A stretch of DNA of 64,000 nucleotides from Dehalococcoidia bacterium. Its GTDB lineage: Bacteria; Chloroflexota; Dehalococcoidia; DSTF01; JACRBR01. Shown piece by piece: positions 25,189-33,907 of the stretch. Position 1 is the stretch's first letter, and each line of letters opens with the position of its first letter. Both the position numbers and the translations under genes were made by a program. The stretch lies in assembly GCA_021462855.1 (NCBI GenBank), contig JAJTXQ010000041.1, positions 43,031 to 107,030 on the forward strand, read 5' to 3'. The notes under the pieces are model-generated. The model did no database searches and had not been told where the DNA came from. It worked only from the letters and a program-made list of their open reading frames with translations.

Positions 25189-26280
25189 ATGAGCGAACGC
25201 CAGCGCGTGCCCGTCGGGGTGCGTTTCAAGGAAGCCGGCAAGGTTTACTACTTCGACGCCGGCGAGCACGAGGTCGAGACCGGCAACTACGTCGTGGTCG
25301 AGACGTCGCACGGGCTCGAGGTGGGGCGCGTCGTCATCGCGCCGGATCAGGTGCTGGCGAACGAGATCAAGGAGACGCTGAAGCCGATCCTGCGAGCCGC
25401 CTCGCCCGAGGACATCGTGCAGTGGAACGCGCTGAAGGCGCGCGCGCGCGATGACCTGCGCGCGGCGAAGTCGCACGTCGCGGATCACGGGGGCGACATG
25501 CAGGTCGTCTCCGCCGAATACAACCTCGATGGCTCACAGCTGACGTTCTACTTCACCGCGCCCGACCGCGTCGACTATCGCCAGGCCGTCCGCGACCTGT
25601 CGCAGCAGATCGGCGTGAAGGTGCAGTTCCTGCAGGTCGGCGACCGCGACCGCGCCAAGCTGCTCGATGGCTACGACGTGTGCGGCCAGCGGCTCTGCTG
25701 CTCATCGTGGCAGACGGCGTTCCCTTCCGTTTCGATCAAGATGGCGAAGGAGCAGGACCTGCCGCTCAACCCGCAGAAGATCTCCGGCGTGTGCGGCCGC
25801 CTGTACTGCTGCCTGACGTTCGAGTTCGAAGGCTACCGCGAACTGCGCGGCCAGTTGCCGAAGGTCGGCTCGATGGTCTCGACGCCGGTCGGCGAGGCGA
25901 AGGTGCGCAGCATCAACGTGCTCAAGAAGACGGTGTCGCTCTGGGTCGAGGAAGCGCGTCAGGTGATCGAGATGCCCGCGGTGGACCTGCAGATGCAGTA
26001 CGGGCTCACGGTGCGCCCGGTCGAACTGGTGCGCGAGATCGAGGCGCCGTTGCGCGCGCAGGCCGAGGCGTCGGCGCCGCCGCCGGCGTTCCCGCCGCCG
26101 CCATCACCATCGGCGCCCGCGCCGGAGTTCGAGGATGGTGCGCCCGCGCCGGAAGGCGCGCAGGAACGCGCGCCAGAAGGCACGTCCCCCGACGCCGACC
26201 AGCGCCGCCGGCGCCGCGGACGCCGCGGCGGTCGCAACCGCCGCCGCCCGGACGAGGGCCCGCCCCCGCCACAGAGCTAA
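25189..26280 (+). CDS. ricT: PSP1-domain protein RicT (YaaT family)
   Basis: 363 residues. PSP1 core with the paired cysteine motifs 'CGQRLCC' and 'CGRLYCCL', the Fe-S ligand region known from the Bacillus RicA/F/T complex that steers RNase Y mRNA processing. Residues about 285-363 are a Pro/Ala/Glu tail ending in an Arg/Gly-rich stretch, longer than in Bacillus and possibly RNA-binding. The stop TAA overlaps the stop of the converging gene (CTAA, 26277-26280). Confidence 0.88.
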   Translation: MSERQRVPVGVRFKEAGKVYYFDAGEHEVETGNYVVVETSHGLEVGRVVIAPDQVLANEIKETLKPILRAASPEDIVQWNALKARARDDLRAAKSHVADHGGDMQVVSAEYNLDGSQLTFYFTAPDRVDYRQAVRDLSQQIGVKVQFLQVGDRDRAKLLDGYDVCGQRLCCSSWQTAFPSVSIKMAKEQDLPLNPQKISGVCGRLYCCLTFEFEGYRELRGQLPKVGSMVSTPVGEAKVRSINVLKKTVSLWVEEARQVIEMPAVDLQMQYGLTVRPVELVREIEAPLRAQAEASAPPPAFPPPPSPSAPAPEFEDGAPAPEGAQERAPEGTSPDADQRRRRRGRRGGRNRRRPDEGPPPPQS

Positions 26281-27530
26281 CGCCGCGCGAACGCCAGCCG
26301 CACACCCATGCCGATGAGCGCCGCGCCGGCCGCACGCTCGATCCAGGCGCGCACGCTCGCCTTGCGGAGCGTCGTGCCGACGCGGTCGAGGCTCAGCGTC
26401 CACAGGGTCAGCCACGTCGCGCCCATGACCATGAACACGGCGCCGTGCGCGAGCATGCTGAGCTCCGGCATGCGGTCCGGGTCGACGAACTGCGGCAGAA
26501 ACGTCAGAAAGAACACGCCGAGCTTCGGGTTGAGCAGCGCGGAAAGGAACCCCTGCGTGACCGGCGACGACGGCGATGCCACGAGCCGCGGCGGCGCGCG
26601 GTCGAACGCGTCGCCGCTCACGTGGCGGGAGTCGAGCAGCGCGCGCACGCCGAGGTAGAGCAGGTACGCGACACCGGCGACCTTCACGACGGCGAATGCC
26701 TGCGCCGAGCTCGTCAACACGGCCGACAGGCCCGCGACCGCCGCCAGGACGTGCACGCTGACGCCGCCGATCGCGCCGGCCGCCGTCTGCATGCCGGCGC
26801 CCCGCCCTTGCGCGATCGTGTTGCGCGCGACCAGCGTCATGTCTGGCCCGGGCGTGATCGTCAGCACCGCCGAGGCGAGCAAGAACGTCAGCGGCGACAC
26901 GCCGATGATGGCATCCACGCGCCGAGCGTATCCCTCGCGCGCGCGAAACGCCCACAGCCGCCACGCCACCGTCGCGTACGACAACAGGCCGATCGCCAGC
27001 AGCGCGATGTACGCCTGCCCGAGGGCCGCGCCGGCCGCCAGCGCCAGCAGCCGCACGTCGCGCGACGCGACGCCGAGCACCTCGGCGGTCGCGGCGGCGC
27101 CGGCTTCGCGCTCGATCCGCGCGCGGGAGTACGAGACGGCCAGGAAGCCGACGGCCGCGGCGGCGCCTGCGAGCAGCGCGCCCGGCGCATCCTCGTGCGC
27201 GCGGGCGTACCACGCGAGCCCGCCGGCGATCGCGACATCGGCGTACCGGTCGAGGACCGCATCGAACAGCCCGCCGAAGGGTGACGCCATGCGCTTCGCG
27301 CGCGCGAGGTCGCCATCGACGCCGTCGACGATCGATGATGCCTGGATCAGCACGCCGGCCTCGATGTTCCGGCCGGCGGCGAGCAGCGGCACCGTCGCCA
27401 GCGCCATCGCGAAGGCGGCGAGCGATACCTGGTTCGGCGTGACCGGCGTGCGCGCGAGCGCCCGGGCGACCGGCACGGAGACGCGGCGGTTGAGGTAGCG
27501 CGATACCGGCCCCTCAAGCGGTGCGGGCAT
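26277..27530 (-). CDS. CDP-alcohol phosphotransferase fused in frame to a LysE-family exporter
   Basis: One uninterrupted 417-codon frame. Residues 1-204 are a CDP-alcohol phosphatidyltransferase with an exact motif (D72-G-x2-A-R-x8-G-x3-D-x3-D94), joining an alcohol phosphate to a CDP-linked partner in the membrane. Residues 205-417 are a complete LysE/RhtB exporter ('LTITPGPDMTLVARN', 'GFLSALLNPKLGVFFLTFLP'). No stop separates them. However, codon 205 is a GTG (26918) with TACGCT exactly 6 nt upstream, so LysE may also be made alone. The start (ATG 27530, or 27545) lies inside the preceding nucleotidyltransferase gene, so they are coupled. Confidence 0.75.
   Translation of the reverse strand: MPAPLEGPVSRYLNRRVSVPVARALARTPVTPNQVSLAAFAMALATVPLLAAGRNIEAGVLIQASSIVDGVDGDLARAKRMASPFGGLFDAVLDRYADVAIAGGLAWYARAHEDAPGALLAGAAAAVGFLAVSYSRARIEREAGAAATAEVLGVASRDVRLLALAAGAALGQAYIALLAIGLLSYATVAWRLWAFRAREGYARRVDAIIGVSPLTFLLASAVLTITPGPDMTLVARNTIAQGRGAGMQTAAGAIGGVSVHVLAAVAGLSAVLTSSAQAFAVVKVAGVAYLLYLGVRALLDSRHVSGDAFDRAPPRLVASPSSPVTQGFLSALLNPKLGVFFLTFLPQFVDPDRMPELSMLAHGAVFMVMGATWLTLWTLSLDRVGTTLRKASVRAWIERAAGAALIGMGVRLAFARR
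26925..26930 (-). promoter_or_regulatory. Internal leaderless -10 box for the LysE half
   Basis: TACGCT on the minus strand, 6 nt before the in-frame GTG at 26918. Same hexamer and spacing as at folC. Confidence 0.45.
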
Positions 27531-28242
27531 GCGCCTCTTCGTCATGGATCGATGCGGCGACCGCTTCGGCGGCGCGGAGGTCGGCCGGCGTGTCGACATC
27601 GGCCCAGCGCAGGCCGGTGACGTCGACGGCATCGAGCGCGCCGCGCGCCGCGAGCGACGCGAACACCGCGCCTGCCTCGCCATCGCGCAGGTCCGGCGTG
27701 ATCGCTTCGAAGACGGCGGGCGTGAGCCAGAAGACGCCGGTGTCGAGCGCGTTCCAGCGTTCGATCGCCTTGCCGAGCGCGTGGACGCGGCGGCGCCGCA
27801 CCAGCGCGCGCGTCGCCTCGTCCGCGCGCGGGTCGTCACGGCCCGCGCGCTCGACCGCGAGGGCGCAGCGGCCGCGTGCGACGGCTGCGACACGCCGCAC
27901 GATCTCCGGTTCGACGATGTGGTCGGCCATCGCCAGCACGAACGGCGCGCGTTGCGTGTCCCGCGCGGCCCACAGCGAGCGCGCGTTTCCGAGCATCCAG
28001 GCGTCATTTTCGACGAAGCGCAGCGCCATGACGCCGGGCCGAAGCGGGGCGACGGCGCGCCGCACCTGCTCGCCGCGGTAGCCGATGACGACCGTCGTGT
28101 CGCGCACCCCGGCGTCCTTGAGCGCTTCGAGGACATGGTGGATCAGCGGGCGGCCGCGGACGGGCAGCAGGGGCTTCGGCAGGCTGGCGATATGCGGGAG
28201 CAAGCGACCGCCATCGCCCGCGGCGAGGATCACGGCGTTCAT
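27514..28242 (-). CDS. Sugar/inositol-phosphate nucleotidyltransferase (IPCT-like)
   Basis: 242 residues. Nucleotidyltransferase signature 'VILAAGDGGRLLPH...PKPLLPVRGRPL', then 'VIGYRGEQVRRA' and 'VLAMADHIVEPEIVRR', where the 'MADH' motif and overall layout resemble CTP:inositol-1-phosphate cytidylyltransferase. Paired with a CDP-alcohol phosphotransferase directly downstream (17-nt overlap), the likely path is CDP-inositol formation followed by transfer to an inositol phosphate or a lipid. The IPCT assignment is an inference; a generic hexose-phosphate enzyme is the alternative. Confidence 0.75.
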   Translation of the reverse strand: MNAVILAAGDGGRLLPHIASLPKPLLPVRGRPLIHHVLEALKDAGVRDTTVVIGYRGEQVRRAVAPLRPGVMALRFVENDAWMLGNARSLWAARDTQRAPFVLAMADHIVEPEIVRRVAAVARGRCALAVERAGRDDPRADEATRALVRRRRVHALGKAIERWNALDTGVFWLTPAVFEAITPDLRDGEAGAVFASLAARGALDAVDVTGLRWADVDTPADLRAAEAVAASIHDEEAHARTA

Positions 28243-28420
28243 GAGGCATTTCCTCGCTGCGCCGGCGAGTGGCACGACGGTGCCGCAGCTCTTCCAACCT
28301 AGCGGGCGCCTTGCGCCGGTGTCAACGCGGGTGCCAGGCCGCCCGGATCGCACGGCGGTTCGGCCCTTCCGCTCACGCGGAGCTTCACACACACTGCGCT
28401 GGATATTGGAGGTGCCCGAA

Positions 28421-29203
28421 ATGGAACTGAAAGGTGCGGTGGCGATCGTCACCGGCGGCGCGCGCGGCATCGGCCGCGGGATCGCCTACGAGCTGGCGAA
28501 GCAGGGAACGCGCATCGCGATCGCCGACCTGCCGGTGGTCGGCGCGGACCGCGACGAGACCGTGGCCGAGATCAAGCGCCTCGGCGGCGACGCGATGGCC
28601 GTCGACTGCGACGTCACCGACGCGGCGCAGGTGCAGGCGATGGCGCAGGCGGTGCTCTCGGCGTGGGGGCAGATCGACATCCTGGTGAACAACGCCGGCG
28701 TGATCCGCATCGGCCCGGTGATGGCGTTCTCGGAGGCGGACTGGGACCTGGTGACGGGCGTGAATCTGAAGGGCACGTTCCTCTGCTCGAAAGCGGTGCT
28801 GCCGCACATGATGCAGCGGCAGCAGGGCAAGATCATCAACCTGTCGTCGATCGCCGGCAAGCGGGGGCGTTCGGGGACGGCGTGCTACTCGGCGACGAAG
28901 TTCGGCGTCATCGGCTTCACGCAGTCGCTGGCGAACGAGATGGGGCAGTTCAACATCACCGCGAACGCGATCTGCCCCGGCGAAGTGGCGACGCACATGT
29001 GGACGGACGTGCTCGCGCCGGCGATCGGCGCGGTGTCCGGCCTCTCGGCCGACGAGGCCTTCGGCCAGTGGATCGAGCGCGAGGGGCCGCTGAAGCGCGC
29101 GCAGACGGCCGAGGACATGGGCCAAGCCGTGGTGTACCTGTGCCAGGCGGACAATGTGACCGGCGTCGCGCTCAACGTGAGCGGCGGCACGGAGATGCAC
29201 TGA
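28421..29203 (+). CDS. Short-chain dehydrogenase/reductase (FabG-like)
   Basis: 260 residues. Classical SDR: TGGARGIGRGIA cofactor loop, 'NNAGV', the catalytic Ser in 'LSSIAGKRG' and Tyr/Lys in 'CYSATKFG', C-terminal 'NVSGGTEMH'. It oxidises or reduces a hydroxyl/keto group with NAD(P). TTGGAGGTG gives a clear ribosome site. 37 nt before npdG. Confidence 0.88.
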   Translation: MELKGAVAIVTGGARGIGRGIAYELAKQGTRIAIADLPVVGADRDETVAEIKRLGGDAMAVDCDVTDAAQVQAMAQAVLSAWGQIDILVNNAGVIRIGPVMAFSEADWDLVTGVNLKGTFLCSKAVLPHMMQRQQGKIINLSSIAGKRGRSGTACYSATKFGVIGFTQSLANEMGQFNITANAICPGEVATHMWTDVLAPAIGAVSGLSADEAFGQWIEREGPLKRAQTAEDMGQAVVYLCQADNVTGVALNVSGGTEMH

Positions 29204-29240
29204 GCCGCCGGCCGGTATCATCGACCGGGAGGAGCAGCGG

Positions 29241-29885
29241 ATGAAGGTCGGCCTGATCGGCGGCACCGGCGAAGAGGGCATGGGCCTCGCGTACCGCTTC
29301 GCAAAGGCGGGGCACGCGTGCATCATCGGCTCGCGCAGCATCGAGAAGGCGCAGGCCGCCGTCGCCGAGTTGCGCGAGAAGGACGCATCGCTCGACATCG
29401 CGGGCGCGGAGAACGCGGTCGCCGCGGAAGCGGCGGACATCGTCGTCATCACGACGCCGTACAGCGCGCAGGCGGCGACGCTGCCGCCCCTCGCCGGGGC
29501 GTGCGCGGGAAAGATCGTCGTCAGCACCGTCGTGCCGATGTCGTTCGAGGGCGGCAAGGCCGCGCTCGTGCCCGTCGCCGAGAGCTCGGCGGCGCAGCAG
29601 GCGCAGGCGCTGCTGCCGCGATCGACGGTCGTCGCGGCGTTTCAGAACCTGAGCGCGAAGAAGCTGCTGAAGGGCGCCCCGCTCGACGCCGACGTCATCG
29701 TCTGCGCCGATGACGGCGACGCGAAGGCGCGAGTGAGCGAGCTCGCGGCGCAGATCGCGGGCGTGCGCGCCGTCGACGGCGGGCCGCTCGCCTGCTCGCA
29801 GTTCGTCGAGAGCATCACGGTGTTGCTCGTCTACATCAACCGCAACTACAAGACGCAAGCCGGCGTGCGCGTCGCGGGGATCTGA
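29241..29885 (+). CDS. npdG: NADPH-dependent F420 reductase
   Basis: 214 residues. Opens 'MKVGLIGGTGEEGMGLAYRF', the NADP-binding loop of F420:NADP oxidoreductase, with 'IIGSRSIEKA' (Arg for the NADP phosphate) and 'VVPMSFEGG'. It transfers hydride between NADPH and coenzyme F420. Its TGA overlaps the cofE ATG by one base, and the adjacency to an F420 biosynthesis gene strengthens the call. Confidence 0.88.
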   Translation: MKVGLIGGTGEEGMGLAYRFAKAGHACIIGSRSIEKAQAAVAELREKDASLDIAGAENAVAAEAADIVVITTPYSAQAATLPPLAGACAGKIVVSTVVPMSFEGGKAALVPVAESSAAQQAQALLPRSTVVAAFQNLSAKKLLKGAPLDADVIVCADDGDAKARVSELAAQIAGVRAVDGGPLACSQFVESITVLLVYINRNYKTQAGVRVAGI

Positions 29886-30634
29886 TGGCCGAGGTGCGCA
29901 TCTTCGGCCTGCCCGGCATCCCGGAGGTGCGCGCGGGCGATGACCTCGCCGGCATGATCGCGGCGGCTGCGCGCGGCGCCGGCGGGCTCGAAGCCGGCGA
30001 CGTGCTTGTCGTCACGCAGAAGGTCGTGTCGAAGGCGGAGGGCCGGATCGTCGACCTGGCGACCGTGACGCCGTCGCGTTTCGCGCTCGATCTCGCGTCG
30101 CAGTGGGACAAGGACCCGCGGCAGGTCGAAGTCGTGCTCGGCGAGACGAAGCGCATCGTCCGCATGGGCCACGGCGTGATGATCTGCGAGACGCACCACG
30201 GGTTCATCTGCGCTAACGCCGGGGTCGATGCGTCGAACGTCGAGCGCACGGGCACGGTGTGCTTGCTGCCGGTCGACTCGGACGCATCGGCGCGAGCGAT
30301 CCGCGCCCGACTGCGCGCGGAGCTCGGCGTCGATGTGGCGGTGGTGGTGTCGGACTCGTTCGGCCGCCCCTGGCGCGAGGGGATCGTCAACTTCGCGATC
30401 GGCTGCGCGGGGATCGCGCCTCTGCTCGACTACACGGGCCAGCACGACCCGGCGGGCTACGAGCTGCGCGTCACCGCGATGGCCGTCGTCGACGAGTTGG
30501 CGGCGGCGGCGGAGCTGGTGCACGGCAAACTCGCGCGCACACCCGTCGCGGTGATCCGCGGCGCGGAGTACACGCGGGGCGAAGGCTCCGTGCGCGAGAT
30601 GATCCGGGACGCCGAGCGCGACCTCTTCCGCTAG
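29885..30634 (+). CDS. cofE: Coenzyme F420-0:L-glutamate ligase
   Basis: 249 residues, a single CofE domain without the FbiB-type nitroreductase extension. Visible are 'LVVTQKVVSKAEGRIVDL', 'GFICANAGVDASNV', 'VVVSDSFGRPWREG' and 'AGIAPLLDYTGQ', the GTP/metal and F420 contact motifs. It adds glutamates to F420-0. The stop TAG is shared, on the opposite strand, with hpf in a CTAG overlap (30631-30634). Confidence 0.9.
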   Translation: MAEVRIFGLPGIPEVRAGDDLAGMIAAAARGAGGLEAGDVLVVTQKVVSKAEGRIVDLATVTPSRFALDLASQWDKDPRQVEVVLGETKRIVRMGHGVMICETHHGFICANAGVDASNVERTGTVCLLPVDSDASARAIRARLRAELGVDVAVVVSDSFGRPWREGIVNFAIGCAGIAPLLDYTGQHDPAGYELRVTAMAVVDELAAAAELVHGKLARTPVAVIRGAEYTRGEGSVREMIRDAERDLFR

Positions 30635-31212
30635 GCGCGGCGCGGCGAGAGCAGGCCGTAGTCGCCGTCCTTGCGTTTGTACAGCACGGCGAACTCGCGC
30701 GTGGCGGCGTCGAGGAAGAGGAAGAAGTCGTGGCCGAGCAGGTCCATCTGCGCCAGCGCCTCCTCCTCTGACATCGGCTTGGCGTCGAAGCGCTTCGTGC
30801 GCACGACGTGGCCACCGGCGTACTCCTCCTCGTGCTCAGCGTCCGCGTCGGCCGGCTCGGCCGGCGTCGCGGCGATCGCCGCGGCGTACTCCTTCGAGGC
30901 GCCGTCGCGGTGGCGGTCGTGGATGCGCTTCTGGTGGCGCCGCGCCTGCCGCACCACGACATCGGTCGCGAGGTCGAGCGCCGACTTCGGGTCGGCGGCG
31001 CGTTCGTCGCCGCGCAGGACGGAGTTCGCCGCGTGGACGGTGATCTGCACGCGGTAACGGTGGACGGCCGAGCGCGTCTCCTCGTGCGTCAGTTCGATGG
31101 CGACGTCGTCGATCCGCGGCAGCAGGCGCGCGAGGCGCGACAGCTTCTTGTCGGTGTAATCGCGCAGATCGTCGGAGATGGTGGTGTTGTGGGAGCGGAA
31201 TTTAAGGTTCAT
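30631..31212 (-). CDS. hpf: Ribosome hibernation promoting factor, long form
   Basis: 193 residues. The N-terminal S30AE/YfiA domain begins 'MNLKFRSHNTTISDDLRDYT', followed by an acidic linker and the C-terminal dimerisation domain 'VVRTKRFDAKPMSEEEALAQ...GLLSP'. Long HPF alone joins ribosomes into 100S dimers in resting cells. TACAAT lies 7 nt before the ATG with no Shine-Dalgarno, so it is probably leaderless. Confidence 0.93.
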   Translation of the reverse strand: MNLKFRSHNTTISDDLRDYTDKKLSRLARLLPRIDDVAIELTHEETRSAVHRYRVQITVHAANSVLRGDERAADPKSALDLATDVVVRQARRHQKRIHDRHRDGASKEYAAAIAATPAEPADADAEHEEEYAGGHVVRTKRFDAKPMSEEEALAQMDLLGHDFFLFLDAATREFAVLYKRKDGDYGLLSPRRA

Positions 31213-31219
31213 GGCAGGG

Positions 31220-31225
31220 ATTGTA
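31220..31225 (-). promoter_or_regulatory. Leaderless -10 box of hpf
   Basis: TACAAT on the minus strand, 7 nt before ATG 31212. Confidence 0.6.
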
Positions 31226-31383
31226 TCGGCCGCCGGCGGCCGGCAGAACAGCGCTCCGCCTCGGGACGCCGGGCGGGGGCGCCGCGCGTCAGACCGCGCC
31301 ACGCGGGGCGGAGGTAGCGGCCAACAGGCCGTGCTCGTCTCAGTCATTTCTCATGAAGGTGGGCGGACTTGGCACGCTTCCCT

Positions 31384-31389
31384 CATAAT
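31384..31389 (+). promoter_or_regulatory. Leaderless -10 box of the methyltransferase gene
   Basis: CATAAT, 6 nt before ATG 31396; no Shine-Dalgarno. Confidence 0.5.
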
Positions 31390-31395
31390 GACGGC

Positions 31396-32013
31396 ATGGA
31401 ACAGCAGCAGGCATCGGCCGAGCGCGGGCACCGGTGGTTCGCGGCCTTCTACCAGCTGAGCGCGTCGGCGATGGAGCGCGGCGCGGTCGGGCGTATCCGG
31501 CGCGAGCTGATCCCGCCGCTCGCCGGCGACGTGCTGGAGATCGGCGCTGGCGCCGGCGCGAACTTCCCGCTGTACGGCGACGCCGCGCGCGTGGTCGCGC
31601 TGGAGCCAGACCCGCACATGATCAAGCGCGCGAAGGAGCGCGCCGGCGCGAACATCGAGATCCGCGTCGCGCCGGCCGAGCGCCTGCCCTTTCCCGACGC
31701 CTCGTTCGAGAGCGTGGTGTCGACGCTGGTGCTCTGCAGTGTCGACGACCTGCCGCAGTCGCTCGCGGAGATCCGGCGCGTGCTGCGCCCGGGCGGCGAG
31801 CTCCTGTTCATCGAGCACGTGCGTGGCGCGGGCGTGCTGGGGCGCGCGCAGGACATCGTGCAGCCGGTGTACGGGTGGTTCGCGGGCGGGTGCCACGCAA
31901 ACCGCCGTACCGAGCGGGCGCTGCGTGCCGCAGGCTTCGCGTTCGACAGGATCGAGCGCGGAAAGGTGAACCCGCTGCTCCCCGGCATCTGGGGCATCGC
32001 ACGGCCGGAGTGA
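31396..32013 (+). CDS. Class I SAM-dependent methyltransferase (UbiE/METTL7-like)
   Basis: 205 residues. SAM motif I 'VLEIGAGAGANFPLY', post-I 'ALEPDPHMIKRAKERA', motif II 'SVVSTLVLCSVDDLPQSLAEI', motif III 'VLRPGGELLFIEHVR'. The C-terminal 'GCHANRRTERALRAAGF' matches the methyltransferase 11 / METTL7-like group. Substrate unknown. The next gene's GTG overlaps its stop (GTGA). Confidence 0.85.
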   Translation: MEQQQASAERGHRWFAAFYQLSASAMERGAVGRIRRELIPPLAGDVLEIGAGAGANFPLYGDAARVVALEPDPHMIKRAKERAGANIEIRVAPAERLPFPDASFESVVSTLVLCSVDDLPQSLAEIRRVLRPGGELLFIEHVRGAGVLGRAQDIVQPVYGWFAGGCHANRRTERALRAAGFAFDRIERGKVNPLLPGIWGIARPE

Positions 32014-32447
32014 AGGCGCCGCGCATCGTCATCGCCGGCACGCAGCGCGAGCGCGATGACGCGTTCGCCGTGCGCATCGCCGTGTTCGTCGACGAGCAGC
32101 GCATCCCGCGCGAGGAGGAGCTCGACGAGCTCGACGCGACGGCGGTGCACTGCGTGGCGTACGACGGCGATGCGGCGGTGGGCGCCGGCCGCCTCGTGAT
32201 GGCCGACGGGTACGCGAAGGTCGGGCGGATGGCGGTGCTGGCGTCGCACCGCGGCCGCGGGCTGGGCGCCGCGGTGCTTGCCGCACTCGAGCGCGAGGCG
32301 GCCGCGCGCGCGGCGCCGCGCGTGCGGCTGAGCGCGCAGCTGTCGGCGCGGGGCTTCTACGAGCGCGCCGGCTACACCGCCCGCGGAGATGTGTACGACG
32401 AGGTCGGCATCCCGCACATCGCGATGGAGAAGGCGGCCCTTCCGTAG
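32010..32447 (+). CDS. GNAT N-acetyltransferase
   Basis: 145 residues from a GTG overlapping the previous stop by 4 nt. GNAT core 'RIAVFVDEQRIPREEELDELD' (ElaA/YjcF-like), 'VGRMAVLASHRGRGLGAAVL' with the R-x-x-G-x-G acetyl-CoA loop, 'ARGFYERAGYTARGDVYDE'. Acetyl-CoA-dependent; target unknown. Confidence 0.82.
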   Translation: MKAPRIVIAGTQRERDDAFAVRIAVFVDEQRIPREEELDELDATAVHCVAYDGDAAVGAGRLVMADGYAKVGRMAVLASHRGRGLGAAVLAALEREAAARAAPRVRLSAQLSARGFYERAGYTARGDVYDEVGIPHIAMEKAALP

Positions 32448-32555
32448 CGGCGGAGCTTCCGCTCCACCCGGCTCATTCGCCCGGTCCGCCAGCAGCACGG
32501 ACGGCGCGCCGGCGCCGGCCGCCGGGCGGGTATTCACGCGTGGTGCGGCGCAGCC

Positions 32556-32561
32556 CTATAC
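32556..32561 (+). promoter_or_regulatory. -10 box of the CoA-transferase gene
   Basis: TATACT, 25 nt before ATG 32587; no clear -35. Confidence 0.45.
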
Positions 32562-32586
32562 TGGCGCCACTCCGGCGGGATCGCCG

Positions 32587-33903
32587 ATGCGCGAGGTGCG
32601 GATGTACGGCGACGGTCACAGCGGCCCGCTTGCGGGCATCAACGTCCTCGAATTCTCGGAGATTATCGCCGCGCCGTTCGCGGGGATGCTGCTCGCGGAC
32701 ATGGGCGCGACGGTGACGAAGGTCGAGCCGCCGCAAGGCGACCCGTGGCGTGGCTTCCAGCCCCTCGGCCTGCGCGAGGGCCGCGGCTACATCTCGCTGA
32801 ACCGCGGCAAGCGCGGCGTCGTCCTCGACCTGAACACGCCGGACGGCCGCGATGTCGCGCAGAAGCTCGCCGCCGCCTGCGACGTCGTGCTCATCAACTA
32901 CCGGCCGGACGTGGCCGCGAAGCTCGGCATCGACTACGAGACGCTGTCGGCGCGGAACCCGCGGCTGGTGTACTGCGACAATACCGCGTTCGGCCGCCGC
33001 GGCCCGTACTCGCACCGGCCGGGCTACGACCTCATCGCGCAGGCGGTGACAGGGCTGATGTCCGTCGAGGGGCGCAACGAAAACGGCGTGCCGCTCGTGA
33101 ACGCGCTGCCATCCGCCGACCTGGCGACAGGCATCGCGATGGCGTGGGGCGTCTGCGCCGCGCTCTACGCGCGCGAGCGCACCGGCCGCGGCCAGCTCAT
33201 CAGCACGACGCTGATGGCGAGCGCGCTCGGCCTGCAGAACACGCGCGTGATGTCGATCGAGGCCGTCGACACGGACGTCCGGGCCGATGCGTTGCGGAAG
33301 GTCAACGAGCTGCGCGCCGCCGGCAGTGAGTATCGCGAGCAGCTGGCGGTGATGGCGGCGGTGCGCCCGGCGGTCGGGAACATCTACTACCGGTGCTACC
33401 GCACGCGGGACGGGTTCATCGCCGTCGGCTGTTTGAGCACGCCGCTGCGCAGGAAGTTTCTCGCGGCCACCGGCATGCACGACTGGCGTGTCGGCCTGGC
33501 GCCGGAGGAGATCGACTACGCCGATGTCGCCGTGGTGCATCGCGCGGAGGCGCTGGTCACCGAGGCCGAGGCGCTGTTCGCCGACAGGCCCACGGACGAC
33601 TGGCTGCGCCTCCTCGACGAGGGCGGCGTGCCCGCCGGCCCGCTGCGCTTCACGGAGGAGCTGCTCGACGACCCGCAGGTGCTGGAGAACGAGTTCATGA
33701 CGAGCGTCGACCACCCGTTGATGGGCCCCGTGCGCATGGCCGGCCCGATGATCCAGATGTCGGCGACGCCGCTGGCGGCGCTCGGCCCTTCACCGACGCT
33801 GGGCGAGCACACCGACGCCGTCCTCGCGGAACTCGGCTACACGCCCGAGGCGATCGCGGCGATGCGCGCGGCGGGCATCCTCGGCCGAAGCGTCGTGGAG
33901 TAG
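32587..33903 (+). CDS. CaiB/BaiF family (type III) CoA-transferase
   Basis: 438 residues. 'PLAGINVLEFSEIIAAPFAGMLLADMGATVTKVEPPQGDPWR' region, 'LNRGKRGVVLDLN', the catalytic-Asp segment 'PSADLATGIAMAWGVCAALY' and 'RTGRGQLI'. It moves CoA between carboxylic acids through an aspartyl-CoA intermediate. An ATG at 32602 is an alternative, but GAGGTG is only 3 nt from it. Together with ccr, ECH and the SDRs it fits acyl-CoA metabolism. It converges with glyS, with a 4-nt gap. Confidence 0.88.
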   Translation: MREVRMYGDGHSGPLAGINVLEFSEIIAAPFAGMLLADMGATVTKVEPPQGDPWRGFQPLGLREGRGYISLNRGKRGVVLDLNTPDGRDVAQKLAAACDVVLINYRPDVAAKLGIDYETLSARNPRLVYCDNTAFGRRGPYSHRPGYDLIAQAVTGLMSVEGRNENGVPLVNALPSADLATGIAMAWGVCAALYARERTGRGQLISTTLMASALGLQNTRVMSIEAVDTDVRADALRKVNELRAAGSEYREQLAVMAAVRPAVGNIYYRCYRTRDGFIAVGCLSTPLRRKFLAATGMHDWRVGLAPEEIDYADVAVVHRAEALVTEAEALFADRPTDDWLRLLDEGGVPAGPLRFTEELLDDPQVLENEFMTSVDHPLMGPVRMAGPMIQMSATPLAALGPSPTLGEHTDAVLAELGYTPEAIAAMRAAGILGRSVVE

Positions 33904-33907
33904 CGCG

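Noticed and set aside
30631..31347. Longer hpf start at 31347
   Set aside because: The extension has no HPF-like sequence, and the leaderless promoter before ATG 31212 would leave it untranscribed.
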